This document shows positions 31,953 through 45,484 of a stretch of DNA of 64,000 nucleotides, in pieces. Under the pieces are notes generated by a model, which was given only the letters and a program-made list of their open reading frames with translations, did no database searches and was not told where the DNA came from. The stretch comes from Leptospira barantonii (lineage in GTDB: Bacteria; Spirochaetota; Leptospiria; Leptospirales; Leptospiraceae), in contig NZ_NPDS01000002.1 in NCBI RefSeq assembly GCF_002811925.1, positions 1 to 64,000 on the forward strand, written 5' to 3'. A program made the position numbers and the translations under genes. The stretch's first letter is position 1. Each line of letters opens with the position of its first letter.

Positions 31953-33268
31953 ATCAATATACCGCAAAGATCCTAATCGTAGAGGATGAGAACATCGTTG
32001 CAAAAGACATTCGGGACCGGTTGGTCAAGATGGGATATCCGTTTCCGGCGATCGCAAAAAACGGAGCCGAGGCGTTGCAGTCGGCGTCCGTATTAAAACC
32101 GGATATAGTCCTGATGGATATTATGCTGACAAGGGGAAAGATAGACGGCGTCGAAGTTGCGACGGAACTTCGGCAAACGATGGACGTTCCGGTCGTTTAT
32201 ATAACCGCGTATGCGGACGATCAAACTCTGATTCGTACAAAACAAACGGAACCGTACGGGTATATACTCAAACCGGTGAGAACTCTTGAACTTCAGATCG
32301 CAGTCGAAATCGCTTTGAACAAACATACGATGGAGAGAAAGTTAAAAGAAAATCAACAGCTCTTATTGACTACACTGGAAAGTATCGGAGACGCGGTGAT
32401 CGCGACCGACGCAACCGGAAACATTACGTTTATGAATCGTATATCGGAAGGATTTACGGGATGGACCATTGCCGAAGTCGGCGGAAGAAAGATTCAAGAG
32501 ATCGTCAAAATCGTTTCTTATTCGGAACAGGACGAGATGTCGGATCCGATTTCTCATATTTTAGAAACGAAGGAACAGATTCTTTTTGTAAGCGATATCC
32601 GTTTGGTCGATCGATTCGGAAAGGATAGACCTATCGAATGTACCGCTTCGCTCATTCATATGGAAGACGGAGTTACGTTAGGCGCGGTTCTCGTTTTTAG
32701 GGACGTCACCGAAAGAAAGGTTACCGAAGAATGCGTTCGATATCTTGCCTATCACGATCCGCTCACTGGATTGCCGAATCGTACTCTACTTTTCGAACGT
32801 TTTAAAAGAAACATAGAAATCGAGAGACCGAAACGAAAAGAATACACGATGTCCTTTTTGTTTATAGACATAGACGATTTTAAAAAAGTAAACGATACGA
32901 TGGGACACTCGACCGGAGATAAACTTCTTCGGGAATTTTCCGATCGTATGAAGGCGATCGTTCGGGAAGACGACATCATCGTTCGGCTTTCCGGAGACGA
33001 GTTCGTAATCATCCTGAACGACCTCGCAAATACGTCCGATGCGGAGAAGGTGGTTCGAAAAATATTCTCTTCTCTCAAAAAACCTTTTTCGATCGAAGAC
33101 TTTACGATTTTGCTGAGTTTGAGCATCGGAATTTCGGTTTATCCGAAAGACAGTATGGACATCGATCAACTGATTCGTTTTGCGGATTCCGCAATGTATC
33201 GATCAAAATTAAAGGGAAAGAATACGTACGCTTTCTATTCGTCGGAAAGCGAAGTTAAAGTCGTGTGA
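31949..33268 (+). CDS. Receiver-PAS-GGDEF diguanylate cyclase
   Basis: 439 residues; the ATG overlaps the previous stop (ATGA). The receiver (5-125) has VEDENIVAKD, VLMDIMLTRG, YITAYAD and LKPVRT; a PAS domain follows at about 135-265 (IGDAVIATDATGNITFMNRI). The GGDEF domain (275-430) has FLFIDIDDFKKVND, the active-site loop RLSGDEFVIIL (Ser replaces the first Gly, which is tolerated in active enzymes) and an inhibitory-site RxxD (REDD, five residues before). It should make cyclic di-GMP from GTP, gated by phosphorylation. This is the likely output of the poly-HAMP relay. Confidence 0.92.
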   Translation: MNQYTAKILIVEDENIVAKDIRDRLVKMGYPFPAIAKNGAEALQSASVLKPDIVLMDIMLTRGKIDGVEVATELRQTMDVPVVYITAYADDQTLIRTKQTEPYGYILKPVRTLELQIAVEIALNKHTMERKLKENQQLLLTTLESIGDAVIATDATGNITFMNRISEGFTGWTIAEVGGRKIQEIVKIVSYSEQDEMSDPISHILETKEQILFVSDIRLVDRFGKDRPIECTASLIHMEDGVTLGAVLVFRDVTERKVTEECVRYLAYHDPLTGLPNRTLLFERFKRNIEIERPKRKEYTMSFLFIDIDDFKKVNDTMGHSTGDKLLREFSDRMKAIVREDDIIVRLSGDEFVIILNDLANTSDAEKVVRKIFSSLKKPFSIEDFTILLSLSIGISVYPKDSMDIDQLIRFADSAMYRSKLKGKNTYAFYSSESEVKVV

Positions 33269-33274
33269 ATTCGA

Positions 33275-34033
33275 ATGGTTTCCAAGGAATCGTCAAAGAT
33301 ACTCATCGTAGAGGATGAAACTCTTGTCGCACAAGATATAAAACGTCGTCTTTTGAAAATGGGCTATGAGAATCTTCTCGTTTCCGTTACGGGAGACGAT
33401 GCGATTGAACAAGCCAGAACTTTTCAGCCGGATCTGATCTTGATGGATATCATTCTTTCTAAAGGGAATTTAAACGGAATCGAAACCGTAAAGAAGATAC
33501 AAGAATTCTTAGATGTTCCCGTCGTCTATCTGACCGCTTCTTCGGACGTAGATACGATGAAAGAAGCGAAAGAAACAAATCCGAGCGGGTTTATTCTAAA
33601 GCCGTTTCAAACTCGAGAACTGCAGATCGCAATCGAGCTGATTCTTTACAAAAACGATTCCGATAAAGAAATTCAAAAAAAAGAAAGATTGGTTCGTTCC
33701 ACTCTCAAGAATATCGGAGAGGGAATCATCGCGATCGACAACACCGAAACCGTTTACTTTATGAACACCGTCGCATTAACGCTTACCGGTTGGAAGGAAG
33801 AGGAAGCGCTTGGACGATCTATACAAGAGATTCTTAATTTAGCTCCCGTTATAAAATTGGGCAACATCGAAACTAGTAATTTTGCCCCCGACTCCTATGT
33901 GATTCCCACCGAAGGATTTTTGTTATCGAAGAATGGGGAACGAACGAGCGTGGAGATCGTAAACAGGGCCATTCTCGGCAACGAAAGCGAGGCGATCGGT
34001 AAGGTTTTAATCATTCGCAAAAAGGCAGAGTGA
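33275..34033 (+). CDS. Receiver-PAS protein without output domain
   Basis: 252 residues, six bases after the diguanylate cyclase stop. Receiver (5-125): IVEDETLVAQD, ILMDIILSKG, YLTASSD and LKPFQTRE, clearly related to the receiver of the preceding gene. The PAS domain (135-250) has NIGEGIIAIDNTETVYFMNT and LTLTGWKEEEALG. No kinase, GGDEF or DNA-binding domain follows, so it is either a phosphate sink/shuttle for the neighbouring kinases or a protein-interaction adaptor. It looks like a paralogue of the upstream cyclase that lost its GGDEF domain. Confidence 0.88.
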   Translation: MVSKESSKILIVEDETLVAQDIKRRLLKMGYENLLVSVTGDDAIEQARTFQPDLILMDIILSKGNLNGIETVKKIQEFLDVPVVYLTASSDVDTMKEAKETNPSGFILKPFQTRELQIAIELILYKNDSDKEIQKKERLVRSTLKNIGEGIIAIDNTETVYFMNTVALTLTGWKEEEALGRSIQEILNLAPVIKLGNIETSNFAPDSYVIPTEGFLLSKNGERTSVEIVNRAILGNESEAIGKVLIIRKKAE

Positions 34034-34067
34034 CCGGGTTTAAATCCCATATTTTCTAGTATTTCAC

Positions 34068-34095
34068 TTGACATGCAGGTAAATACCTGCATAAT
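34068..34095 (+). promoter_or_regulatory. ArsR-type promoter/operator of the ArsR-SRPBCC-GFA operon
   Basis: The 20-base palindrome ATGCAGGTAAATACCTGCAT (34073-34092; 9-bp arms around AA) overlaps a consensus -35 TTGACA (34068-34073) and a -10 CATAAT (34090-34095) with a 16-base spacer. Binding of the ArsR protein here would block RNA polymerase. The start codon is 20 bases downstream. Classic autorepression layout. Confidence 0.8.
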
Positions 34096-34115
34096 CAAAA
34101 TCACGAACGTAACGG

Positions 34116-34430
34116 ATGGACGCTGACAATGTTTTCAAGGCACTGGGAGACCCGACGCGCAGAAAATTGCTCGATCTACTTTATGAGAAGAACGGGCAAA
34201 CGTTGAATCAACTCTGCGAGCACTTGGACATGGCGAGGCAATCGACTACACAGCATCTCGGGATTCTCGAGGCGGCCAATCTTGTGAGTACGGTTTGGCG
34301 CGGACGGGAAAAATTGCATTTTATCAACCCGGTTCCGTTGCACGAGGTCTATGAGCGATGGGTACGGAAATTCGAACAACAACGACTCAGCCTGCTACAC
34401 GACCTGAAGAAAGAGCTTGAAGGAGAGTAA
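34116..34430 (+). CDS. ArsR-family repressor
   Basis: 104 residues. Winged helix of the ArsR type: ALGDPTRRKLLDLLYEKNGQ at the start, recognition region LNQLCEHLDMARQSTTQHLG and wing ANLVSTVWRGREKLHFINP. No metal-binding cysteine pair of ArsR/SmtB type is seen (one Cys only), so it belongs to the non-metal group that sits beside SRPBCC genes. It probably represses its own operon via the adjacent palindrome. The next gene starts two bases after its stop. Confidence 0.92.
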   Translation: MDADNVFKALGDPTRRKLLDLLYEKNGQTLNQLCEHLDMARQSTTQHLGILEAANLVSTVWRGREKLHFINPVPLHEVYERWVRKFEQQRLSLLHDLKKELEGE

Positions 34431-34432
34431 CC

Positions 34433-34915
34433 ATGAGTAAAGAAAAGACGAGTTTCGTTTATGTGACCTACATTCGTTCGACGCCGGAAAAGGTGTTCGA
34501 AGCAATCATGAAACCGGAGATCGCACGACGTTATTGGGGTCATGAGAATGTCTCCGATTGGAAACCGGGATCGCATTGGGAGCACGTGAAAGACAACGCG
34601 GAACGTACGGTTCAGATCGTAGGAAAGGTGGTGGAAGTCATTCCACCTTCACGTTTGGTAATCACATGGGCAAGTCCTTCACAAGCATCCGATCCCGAAA
34701 GTTATAGCCGTGTTATATTCGACATAGACGTATATGAGGAAATGGTAAAGTTAACCGTAACCCACGACGAACTCGAAGCGGGAAGCGGAATGGCAAAGGG
34801 AATTCAACAGGGATGGCCGATCGTTCTTTCCAGTTTGAAGTCCTTGCTCGAAACGGGCGAGGGGATCGACGTTTTTGCTAAACCGAAGTTGGCTTCCAAC
34901 GGGAATCGTTCATGA
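34433..34915 (+). CDS. SRPBCC/AHSA1-domain protein
   Basis: 160 residues. The START-like/AHSA1 fold is shown by the opening FVYVTYIRSTPEKVFEAIMK, RRYWGHENVSDWKPGSHWEH, the strand VIPPSRLVITWASP and the C-terminal helix GWPIVLSSLKSLLETGEG. Such proteins bind small hydrophobic ligands or act as Hsp90 activator-like proteins; the ligand may be the inducer for the ArsR repressor, which is speculation. Its stop overlaps the start of the GFA gene. Confidence 0.9.
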   Translation: MSKEKTSFVYVTYIRSTPEKVFEAIMKPEIARRYWGHENVSDWKPGSHWEHVKDNAERTVQIVGKVVEVIPPSRLVITWASPSQASDPESYSRVIFDIDVYEEMVKLTVTHDELEAGSGMAKGIQQGWPIVLSSLKSLLETGEGIDVFAKPKLASNGNRS

Positions 34916-35328
34916 GCAAAATTTATACGGGCGGATGTGCGTGCGGTGCCATCCGTTATACGACCAAACACGCTCCTATTTTTCAGAATCATTGTCAGTG
35001 CCGTGATTGTCAGTTACGAAGCGGCACCGGACACGGTTCTTATCTGACCTTTCCTTCGAAGGACGAGATGTCGATCACCGGCGAGGCGACTCATTGGGAA
35101 GTCAAAGGCGATAGCGGCAACGTGAAGATTCATTCCTTTTGTCCCGTCTGCGGGACGCCCGTTTATCTTCGTTTTGTAGCGATGCCCGATTTGATTGCGA
35201 TTCACGCGACTAGCTTGGACGACCCGAATCTTTTTTCTCCCCATGCGCTCACTTATAAAGTTCGCGGATTAGCATGGGATTCCATCGATCCTTCCTTGCA
35301 AGCCTTCGAAAAAATGCCAACGGGATAG
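34912..35328 (+). CDS. GFA-family (glutathione-dependent formaldehyde-activating-like) zinc protein
   Basis: 138 residues, ATG overlapping the previous stop (ATGA). The conserved zinc cysteines are present: GGCACGAIRY, NHCQCRDCQLRSG and SFCPVCGTPVYL. The family is named after a glutathione-dependent formaldehyde-activating enzyme, but most members with this size have unknown substrates. The operon with ArsR and AHSA1 genes is a recurrent arrangement in many bacteria as far as I recall. A short GAAGCG/CGCTTC hairpin (35328-35350) lies between it and the convergent kinase gene. Confidence 0.9.
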   Translation: MSKIYTGGCACGAIRYTTKHAPIFQNHCQCRDCQLRSGTGHGSYLTFPSKDEMSITGEATHWEVKGDSGNVKIHSFCPVCGTPVYLRFVAMPDLIAIHATSLDDPNLFSPHALTYKVRGLAWDSIDPSLQAFEKMPTG

Positions 35329-35352
35329 AAGCGGTCGGGTAGGTCGCTTCGT

Positions 35353-36537
35353 TCAGGCGAAATTCTTTTCGATCGAAGCGTCCGATTCTTTTTTGTTTTC
35401 CGGATTGACCGGAAGGTCTATAAAGAAACGAGTATATTCGTTTTCTTTACTTTCGTAATATAATTCTCCGCCGTGATCTTTGATGATTCCGGTGCTGACG
35501 GAAAGGCCGAGTCCCGTTCCTTTTTCCACCTTCTTCGTGGTAAAAAACGGGCTGAAAATCTTTTTAGCCTCTTCGGGAGGAATTCCGATTCCTCGGTCCT
35601 CGACGATCATCTGAATCCAGATCCTTCCTTCCTTGTCGAATTGTTTTGCCGAAAGTTGAATGATCTTGTTCGAATCGAACTTGGGATATTTTTGATTGAG
35701 TGCGTCTCTTGCGTTGTTCAAAAGATTTAAAACGACTTGTTGAATCTGTTGAGGAACACATCGGATTGCGGGAAGAGAATCGGGCATATCCGATTCGATT
35801 TGAATCAAATCCTTCTTGAAGAGTTGTTCACAGAGAGAAACCGTTTTTTGAATGATCTCGCCGAAGTTGACGAGGGACAAAACAAGCTTCTCGTGTCTTG
35901 AGAGTTTTAAAAGATCCTTCGTAATTTTGCCGATTCTTTCCCCTTCGTCCAAAATGTTGCTCGCGTATTTGAGAATGGAGTCGTCTTTACTTTGTGCGAG
36001 AATCAACTGCGCAAAGTTGATCATGATCGTAAGCGGGTTATTGATTTCATGGGCCACACCCGTGGCAAGAAGACTGATGGCTTCGAGTTTTTGCGCTTGG
36101 AGCAATTGGGATTTCAGAGCTTCGTTTTCGCGTTCCGCTTCTTCGAGAAGGTTTCGTTCGTCGTATTCCTTCAAGGCTCTGTCCACGGAGAACATCAACT
36201 TGGTGATTTTATTTTTGGAAATATAATCGGTGGCGCCTTGTTTGAGAGCTTCAATGGCCGCTTCTTCTCCGAGCCAACCCGAAACAAAAAGAAACGGAAC
36301 CTTCGGATGATATTTTTGCGCGAGGTGAAGCGCTTCCATTCCGTCGAAGGAAGGAAGTGAAAAATCGGAAAGGATGATATCTGGCTCGCTTGTTTTGAAT
36401 TCCTGGACCAATTCTTCTTTGGTTTGAATTTGTTTATACGAAAAGTCCAAACCGCTCGCACTGATTTGACGGATCATCAGACCCAAATCGTTCGGGTTGT
36501 CCTCAATACAGATGATGTAAACTTTTCTCTGAATCAT
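35353..36537 (-). CDS. Receiver - HisKA histidine kinase (hybrid, N-terminal REC)
   Basis: 394 residues from the ATG at 36537, chosen because it overlaps the stop of the upstream receiver gene (ATGA). Receiver domain (1-125): [23 protein letters not shown] (acceptor Asp), FVSGWLGEE and YISKNKI. Coiled coil then HisKA with [20 protein letters not shown] and HATPase with [45 protein letters not shown]. It is soluble. Third gene in the operon 38364 to 35353; the receiver suggests it is driven by the upstream CHASE3 kinase. Confidence 0.92.
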   Translation of the reverse strand: MIQRKVYIICIEDNPNDLGLMIRQISASGLDFSYKQIQTKEELVQEFKTSEPDIILSDFSLPSFDGMEALHLAQKYHPKVPFLFVSGWLGEEAAIEALKQGATDYISKNKITKLMFSVDRALKEYDERNLLEEAERENEALKSQLLQAQKLEAISLLATGVAHEINNPLTIMINFAQLILAQSKDDSILKYASNILDEGERIGKITKDLLKLSRHEKLVLSLVNFGEIIQKTVSLCEQLFKKDLIQIESDMPDSLPAIRCVPQQIQQVVLNLLNNARDALNQKYPKFDSNKIIQLSAKQFDKEGRIWIQMIVEDRGIGIPPEEAKKIFSPFFTTKKVEKGTGLGLSVSTGIIKDHGGELYYESKENEYTRFFIDLPVNPENKKESDASIEKNFA

Positions 36538-36983
36538 AGTATGCTTTTGTTCATTAGAATCCAATAAAATCCGATTTCGCTCGCAACGTCGCTGAACTTT
36601 CCGAACTCGAGAGGTTTGACCACATAGCTGTTCACTCCCAGTCTGTAACTCTCCACTATGTCTTTTTCCTCGGCGGAGGAGGTGAGAATGACCACGGGGA
36701 GCATCTTCGTTCTTTCTTCGCTTCTTACTTTTCGAAGGACTTCGATCCCGTCGACCTTCGGCATCTTTAGATCCAAAAGAATCAGAGAAGGAACGTGAGA
36801 AGGGTCCCGATCCGCATAACGTCCGGTTGCATAAAGATATTCTAATGCTTCTTCTCCGTCTCGAACGAGTTTGACCTGATTGCTGAGGTTGTGTTTTTTA
36901 AGACTTCGTAGTGTGAGTTCCGAATCCTGAGGATTGTCCTCCGCGTAAAGGATCGAAATCAGATTGTCTTCAAATTTATCCAT
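36534..36983 (-). CDS. Rcp1-like single-domain response regulator
   Basis: 149 residues from the ATG at 36983, which overlaps the end of the kinase gene by eight bases; the longer frame from 37070 is not needed. The receiver has [10 protein letters not shown], the Rcp1-type insertion [30 protein letters not shown] (acceptor Asp), [10 protein letters not shown] and YVVKPLEF. Rcp1-like regulators usually pair with kinases having a phytochrome-type SHDLRAP motif, which the upstream kinase has. It lacks any output domain and may hand phosphate on to the downstream receiver-kinase. Confidence 0.92.
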   Translation of the reverse strand: MDKFEDNLISILYAEDNPQDSELTLRSLKKHNLSNQVKLVRDGEEALEYLYATGRYADRDPSHVPSLILLDLKMPKVDGIEVLRKVRSEERTKMLPVVILTSSAEEKDIVESYRLGVNSYVVKPLEFGKFSDVASEIGFYWILMNKSIL

Positions 36984-38364
36984 GATTCTCGTGAACTCCC
37001 AGAGTAAAATAAAAACAAGCGCCCTCGTTCGGTTTACCTTCTCCCCAAACTCTACCATCGTGTTTTTCAATGACTCTTTTTACGATCGCAAGGCCGACTC
37101 CGGTTCCTTCGAATTGATCGGCGTGATGCAATCTTTGAAAGATGTTGAAAAGTTTGTGTTGGTATTTCATATCGAAACCGGCTCCGTTGTCCTTTACGAA
37201 GAATACGGTTTCTCCGTCGTTTTGATACGAACCGATCTCTACCTTCGGGGAATCTTTTTTATTGGAATATTTAAACGCGTTCGAAACGAGATTGAATAGA
37301 AGTTGTTTGAGAAGACCGGAATCGGCCTTCGTGTGCGGAAGATCACCCACGATCGTTTCCATCTTCGACTCCGGATAATAGTTCGTAACTTCTTCGAGAA
37401 TTTTTTCGGCCATGGACTTCATATTCACGACTGAGAACGCGATTTCCCTTCTTCCCAAACGGGAATATTCGAGAAGGTCGTCTATGAGTTGGCCCATGTT
37501 TTCCGAATTCTGAATGACTATGTTGAGAATTCTTCTTCCTTCCTCTCCGAGATCGTTTCCGTGATCCTCCATTAGAATTTTAGAAAATCCTGATATACCT
37601 CGGATCGGCGCGCGAAGGTCGTGCGAAACGGAATACGAAAACGCTTCAAGATCCTTATTCGATCTTTCCAGTTGTTCGGAATGGGTTTTTAGATTTTTGT
37701 TCGATTCTTCCACGGCGTCTTCAGCCGCTCTTCTACGTTTGCTTTCTCTGTAGATAAGCCAGTTCTGAAGAATGATAAACGAAAGATTCAAAACGATTCC
37801 GGAAAAAACGAACGCGGTCGCGATCGTCAGATTCTGTTCCGATTTTTTTTTGCGGATCGAAAGAAGCGCGGCTTCTTCTTTTTTCATATCTCTCAGTATG
37901 GTTTTTATTTTTTCGGTGAGAGGAATTCCCTGAGGAGAACGAAAGGGCATCACATAACTTTGAATCGAGGTTCTTTGTCTTTTTACGACTTGGTTTTCCA
38001 GATAAAGAATCTTTTCGTCGATCAAAGGACGAACTGTGCTGATCTTTTGCTGTTGTTCCGCGTTGTCCTTGGTCAGGTTGTCGACTTTGTTCAGCCGTTC
38101 GTAGATTTCGTTTTTTGTTTCGTAAAAATTCTTTAGAAAATAAGGATCCGTAAAAAGGATATAACCCCGGATGATGGAATGCATTTCGCTGAACGCGGAT
38201 AAGGTTTCTTCGAGGCTGATGACAACTTCCTGGGTATGAGTTTCCCATTCTTTCAGTTCCGCAGATTGTCGGAGTCCGTAAAACGAGGCTCCCGCGATAA
38301 TCGCGTTTAAAGCGACAATAACGCTCAGTCCGAAGACGATGTTCTTTTCAATCGCACTTTTCAA
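36976..38364 (-). CDS. CHASE3-domain membrane histidine kinase
   Basis: 462 residues. Helix 1 (about 9-29) and helix 2 (about 183-205) flank a periplasmic CHASE3 domain (30-180; [20 protein letters not shown]). Coiled coil, then HisKA with [20 protein letters not shown] (acceptor His) and HATPase with [50 protein letters not shown]3 ligands are mostly unknown. First gene of a three-gene operon whose reading frames overlap, so stoichiometric production with the two receivers is likely. Confidence 0.92.
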   Translation of the reverse strand: MKSAIEKNIVFGLSVIVALNAIIAGASFYGLRQSAELKEWETHTQEVVISLEETLSAFSEMHSIIRGYILFTDPYFLKNFYETKNEIYERLNKVDNLTKDNAEQQQKISTVRPLIDEKILYLENQVVKRQRTSIQSYVMPFRSPQGIPLTEKIKTILRDMKKEEAALLSIRKKKSEQNLTIATAFVFSGIVLNLSFIILQNWLIYRESKRRRAAEDAVEESNKNLKTHSEQLERSNKDLEAFSYSVSHDLRAPIRGISGFSKILMEDHGNDLGEEGRRILNIVIQNSENMGQLIDDLLEYSRLGRREIAFSVVNMKSMAEKILEEVTNYYPESKMETIVGDLPHTKADSGLLKQLLFNLVSNAFKYSNKKDSPKVEIGSYQNDGETVFFVKDNGAGFDMKYQHKLFNIFQRLHHADQFEGTGVGLAIVKRVIEKHDGRVWGEGKPNEGACFYFTLGVHENHG

Positions 38365-38522
38365 AACAACCTCAAAAATCGAGATAACGTTTATCGTTTA
38401 TAAACTTAAAAATAGCAAGAAAATCTTAGGATTCCCGCTCGGAAACGTGGCAATTATATTCCATTTTTTCCAAATCGGGCAAGAATTTATTTCAAAGCGG
38501 AAGGGAAGTCCTGCGTGTTTTT

Positions 38523-39386
<864 letters not shown>

Positions 39387-39473
39387 TCTATGATTCTTAT
39401 CGGGCGGGGTCGCGATTCCTTTGATAGAAATTCTGCTTTACGAGGATCTTCTCGTTGAAACTCATGAAAGGAC

Positions 39474-40514
<1,041 letters not shown>

Positions 40515-40544
40515 GATTGATCTTGCTCGCCTGATCCCTCTCGG

Positions 40545-40716
40545 AAAACCTGGAACGGAAACTTGTACGTCCTCTTTTTCGAGAGGAAGGGAATCCGGTT
40601 TAAGTCCGGAGCTGAACCCGCAGCTGTAATCGCCGTAAAGGATTTCGCAATCAACCCACTGCGTTTTTTCGCGGGAAGGGAGCGAAATCGGCGAAAGCCA
40701 GAAAACCTGACAAGTT
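40545..40716 (+). promoter_or_regulatory. Cobalamin (B12) riboswitch
   Basis: The 240-bp leader before the TonB receptor gene contains the hallmark cobalamin riboswitch sequence: GGGAATCCGGTTTAAGTCCG (40590 onward), GAGCTGAACCCGCAGCTGTAA and, at the 3' end, the B12 box AGCCAGAAAACCTGACA (near 40697-40713). Between them are stems such as CTCTTTTTCGAGAG and CGCGTTTTTTCGCG-like arms. In low B12 the receptor should be expressed; with B12 bound it is repressed. Because the box is close to the start codon at 40762, with AAGGTCGGG as its ribosome binding site, control of translation is plausible. The assignment is very secure. Confidence 0.93.
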
Positions 40717-40761
40717 AATACAAACTGATGGGACTTTCGGGAGTTAAGGTCGGGTTTGAGA

Positions 40762-42906
<2,145 letters not shown>

Positions 42907-42907
42907 A

Positions 42908-44071
42908 ATGAGATCAAAACTTAAGATTATTATTTTATTCTTTTTTTTGAATGTGTTTTGCAGAGACATTGAAAGACCTTCTTTTTTAAGTCTTCTTTTG
43001 ACCCAGAATTCTCCCGGAAACATCGGAGTCGTTACGACCGATTTCGGCGGGGGCGGACGGTTTAAGGTAGTCAATCCTTCTCTTCTTTACAGTTATCCGG
43101 GTTTGACTCCGATTCATTCGGACGCCGTGGCGCGTTTTGGACTCGGAAGGGTCTACGTTTTAAACAGACTCAATCGGGACAGCATTCAAGTTTTGGAACC
43201 TAACTACGGTTTTGTGACCATCGCTGAACTTTCCCTCGGTTTAAAAGTGAATCCGGTCGACATGGAATTTGCGAGCGCGTCCAAAGCGTACGTGAGTCTT
43301 TACGGTTCCAATCGTTTGTTGATCGTAGATCCGACGTATTTGACGATCACGGGTTCGATCGATCTCGGAGGTTATGCCGAAACGTTTTCGACCGGCGGCG
43401 CTCCGGACGGAATTCCCGAGATGAACGGTTTGAAGATCGTGGGCGATTCTCTTTTTGTTTGTTTGGAAAGATTGGATCGAAACGATCCTTCCGGATATTT
43501 TCCACCTAACACGACTTCGTTGTTGTTGGAGATCGACATCAGGACGGATAAGGTTGTGGGAAATTATACGTTTCCGAGTTCCAATCCCGTGAGCAAACCA
43601 CAGCTCGTGGATCTTTTCGGAGAACCGCATCTTGTGGTCGCAACTCCCGCGAGAATGGGTTTTCAGAGTCAGATCGACGGAGGAGTGAGCGCATTTCGCT
43701 TATCAACACGTTCTTTTGTTTCTCGTTTTCTTTATTCGGAAACCGTAGCCGGCGGGGATATTCTTACGGTTCAGATAAAATCGGATTCGGTGGGTTACGT
43801 TTCCGTTTTAGACGCGGGTTTTACAAAAACCTTGCAGGTGTTCAATCCGAGTTCCGGAGAAAAAATTTCCACTCTTCTCACCATTCCTTCGAGTTATGAC
43901 GCGAGTCTTTCGAGCATTCTTCTTGCCTCGGATAAGATTTTATATGTGGGGAACACTCAGTTTCAACAGCCGGGTGTGACCATGTTCGATACGGAACGGG
44001 GGAACGCGCTTTTGACTCCGAATCCGATCTCGGTGGATCTTCAGCCGTACGATATTATCGAATTGAAATAA
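42908..44071 (+). CDS. Beta-propeller lipoprotein downstream of btuB, candidate BtuG-like B12-binding protein
   Basis: 387 residues with a short lipoprotein signal peptide ending LNVFCRDIE (Cys18). The gene starts one base after the btuB stop, so both are under the same riboswitch. The body consists of repeated YVTN/YncE-like units with an order of short strand pairs: [73 protein letters not shown] and [20 protein letters not shown], consistent with a seven-bladed propeller. In Bacteroides the surface lipoprotein BtuG is such a propeller, sits on BtuB and binds B12 tightly. Sequence identity to BtuG is not claimed; the analogy is from architecture and context. Confidence 0.8.
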   Translation: MRSKLKIIILFFFLNVFCRDIERPSFLSLLLTQNSPGNIGVVTTDFGGGGRFKVVNPSLLYSYPGLTPIHSDAVARFGLGRVYVLNRLNRDSIQVLEPNYGFVTIAELSLGLKVNPVDMEFASASKAYVSLYGSNRLLIVDPTYLTITGSIDLGGYAETFSTGGAPDGIPEMNGLKIVGDSLFVCLERLDRNDPSGYFPPNTTSLLLEIDIRTDKVVGNYTFPSSNPVSKPQLVDLFGEPHLVVATPARMGFQSQIDGGVSAFRLSTRSFVSRFLYSETVAGGDILTVQIKSDSVGYVSVLDAGFTKTLQVFNPSSGEKISTLLTIPSSYDASLSSILLASDKILYVGNTQFQQPGVTMFDTERGNALLTPNPISVDLQPYDIIELK

Positions 44072-44193
44072 ACTTTTCCCTCTCGCGCAGCGTCGTTCTT
44101 TCGAATCGTTTTATGAAATTCGAATCAAGAATTCTCTTGAATTTTTTTCAAAAACGGGATTTAATCCTCTCTCAAAAAGCGACGGTGATCTCT

Positions 44194-44850
44194 ATGCAGG
44201 AAATCTTTCAGGCGATAGCAAGCGGGCAAACGGCCAAAGTGATCGGTCTTCTAAAAAGAGATCCCGGTCTTTTTCAATGTGTAACGGAAGAAGGGATCAC
44301 TCCGATTTTATTTTCCGTTTATTACGGAAAATTAGATATTTCTAAAGAGATTTACGAGCTGAGTACGAATCGGAATCTTTTTGAAGCCGCGGCTCTCGGC
44401 GATTTGGAAGAAACAAAACGCATTGTCGCCGCTTCTCACGAAACGATCAATACTCTTTCCCAAGACGGTTGGTCCGCCTTACATCTCGCGGCTTACTTCG
44501 GTCATCTGGAGATCGTAAAATTTTTGGTTTCGGCCGGAGCGGATTTGAGTCTTACGTCCAAGAGTAAACTTTCCTATGGGAACACGGCTTTGCATTCCGC
44601 GGTAGCCACCGGAAAAAAATCGATCGTGGAAATTCTTCTGGAAAAAGGAGCGGATGCGAACGCTCTTCAAAATCCGGGCGCGATCACACCCTTACATATC
44701 GCCGCGAGTAGGTCCGGAAGTATCGAAATCATTCAACTTCTTTTAAAAAAAGGCGCGGACAAAAAGAGAATGAGTTCCGATGAACAAACTCCTTACGAAA
44801 TCGCATTAGAAAAAGGGAATGCGGTCGAAGCCAAGGCTCTGGAAGTTTGA
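44194..44850 (+). CDS. Ankyrin-repeat protein
   Basis: 218 residues from the ATG at 44194; the longer frame from 44113 lacks support. About five ankyrin units: [79 protein letters not shown] and [20 protein letters not shown], each followed by a typical GAD turn. No signal peptide, so it is cytoplasmic and likely mediates protein contacts. Partner unknown. Confidence 0.9.
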   Translation: MQEIFQAIASGQTAKVIGLLKRDPGLFQCVTEEGITPILFSVYYGKLDISKEIYELSTNRNLFEAAALGDLEETKRIVAASHETINTLSQDGWSALHLAAYFGHLEIVKFLVSAGADLSLTSKSKLSYGNTALHSAVATGKKSIVEILLEKGADANALQNPGAITPLHIAASRSGSIEIIQLLLKKGADKKRMSSDEQTPYEIALEKGNAVEAKALEV

Positions 44851-44916
44851 TTCGACATTCCGGTTGACGCAGGTGCGACAAAGATAAACATTGTTTCGAC
44901 TTAAGGAGAATTGAAT

Positions 44917-45372
44917 ATGGAGACCATCAGTTTCAACATTTCCATCCACGCCGACGTAAAGACGGTTTGGAACAAGATGCTCGAGGATAAAACGTATCGG
45001 ATCTGGACCAAAGAATTTCACGAGGGTTCTTATTACGAAGGAACTTGGGAAAAGGGAACGGAAATCCGTTTTGTCGGGCCCGACGACGACGGAAATCTTC
45101 AAGGAATGTTCAGCAAGGTTCAGGAGAATATTCCGAATCAATTCATTTCCATTCTCCATGTGGGTTTGATCGTAAACGGAGTCGTCGATACCGAAAGCGA
45201 AGCGGTCAAACAATGGGCGCCTTCCTTTGAAAACTACACCTTTCAAGAAGAATCGAAAGGAAACACAAAGCTGACCGTGGAGATGCAGATCGCGGAAGAA
45301 TACAAAGAAATGTTCCAAGACATGTGGCCCCGCGCTTTGAAAGCCTTAAAGACTCTCTGCGAAACCGGCTAA
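44917..45372 (+). CDS. SRPBCC (AHSA1-like) family protein
   Basis: 151 residues, with AAGGAG eight bases upstream of the ATG at 44917. Opening ISFNISIHADVKTVWNKMLE, then YRIWTKEFHEGSYYEGTWEK and the helix MWPRALKALKTLCETG match the START-like fold of ligand-binding SRPBCC proteins. It is separate from the ArsR unit that follows and apparently has its own promoter. Function unknown. Confidence 0.85.
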   Translation: METISFNISIHADVKTVWNKMLEDKTYRIWTKEFHEGSYYEGTWEKGTEIRFVGPDDDGNLQGMFSKVQENIPNQFISILHVGLIVNGVVDTESEAVKQWAPSFENYTFQEESKGNTKLTVEMQIAEEYKEMFQDMWPRALKALKTLCETG

Positions 45373-45419
45373 ACGGTAAATTCTCCCCTTTTTTAAACTC
45401 AGACCTCCCGAAATAATTT

Positions 45420-45484
45420 ATTCAACAAAACGGTTTAATAATTGACAGTCCTTGTTCCGAGGAAAAATATTCAACTAAATGGTT
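45420..45484 (+). promoter_or_regulatory. ArsR promoter region with two related operator-like sites
   Basis: ATTCAACAAAACGGTT (45420-45435) and ATTCAACTAAATGGTT (45469-45484) are direct copies of each other (14 of 16 bases) and each is an imperfect dyad of type TTCAAC-N6-GTT. They flank a -35 TTGACA (45442-45447). The second copy overlaps the ATG at 45479, so a bound repressor would block both initiation and the start. Layout fits ArsR autoregulation. Confidence 0.55.
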
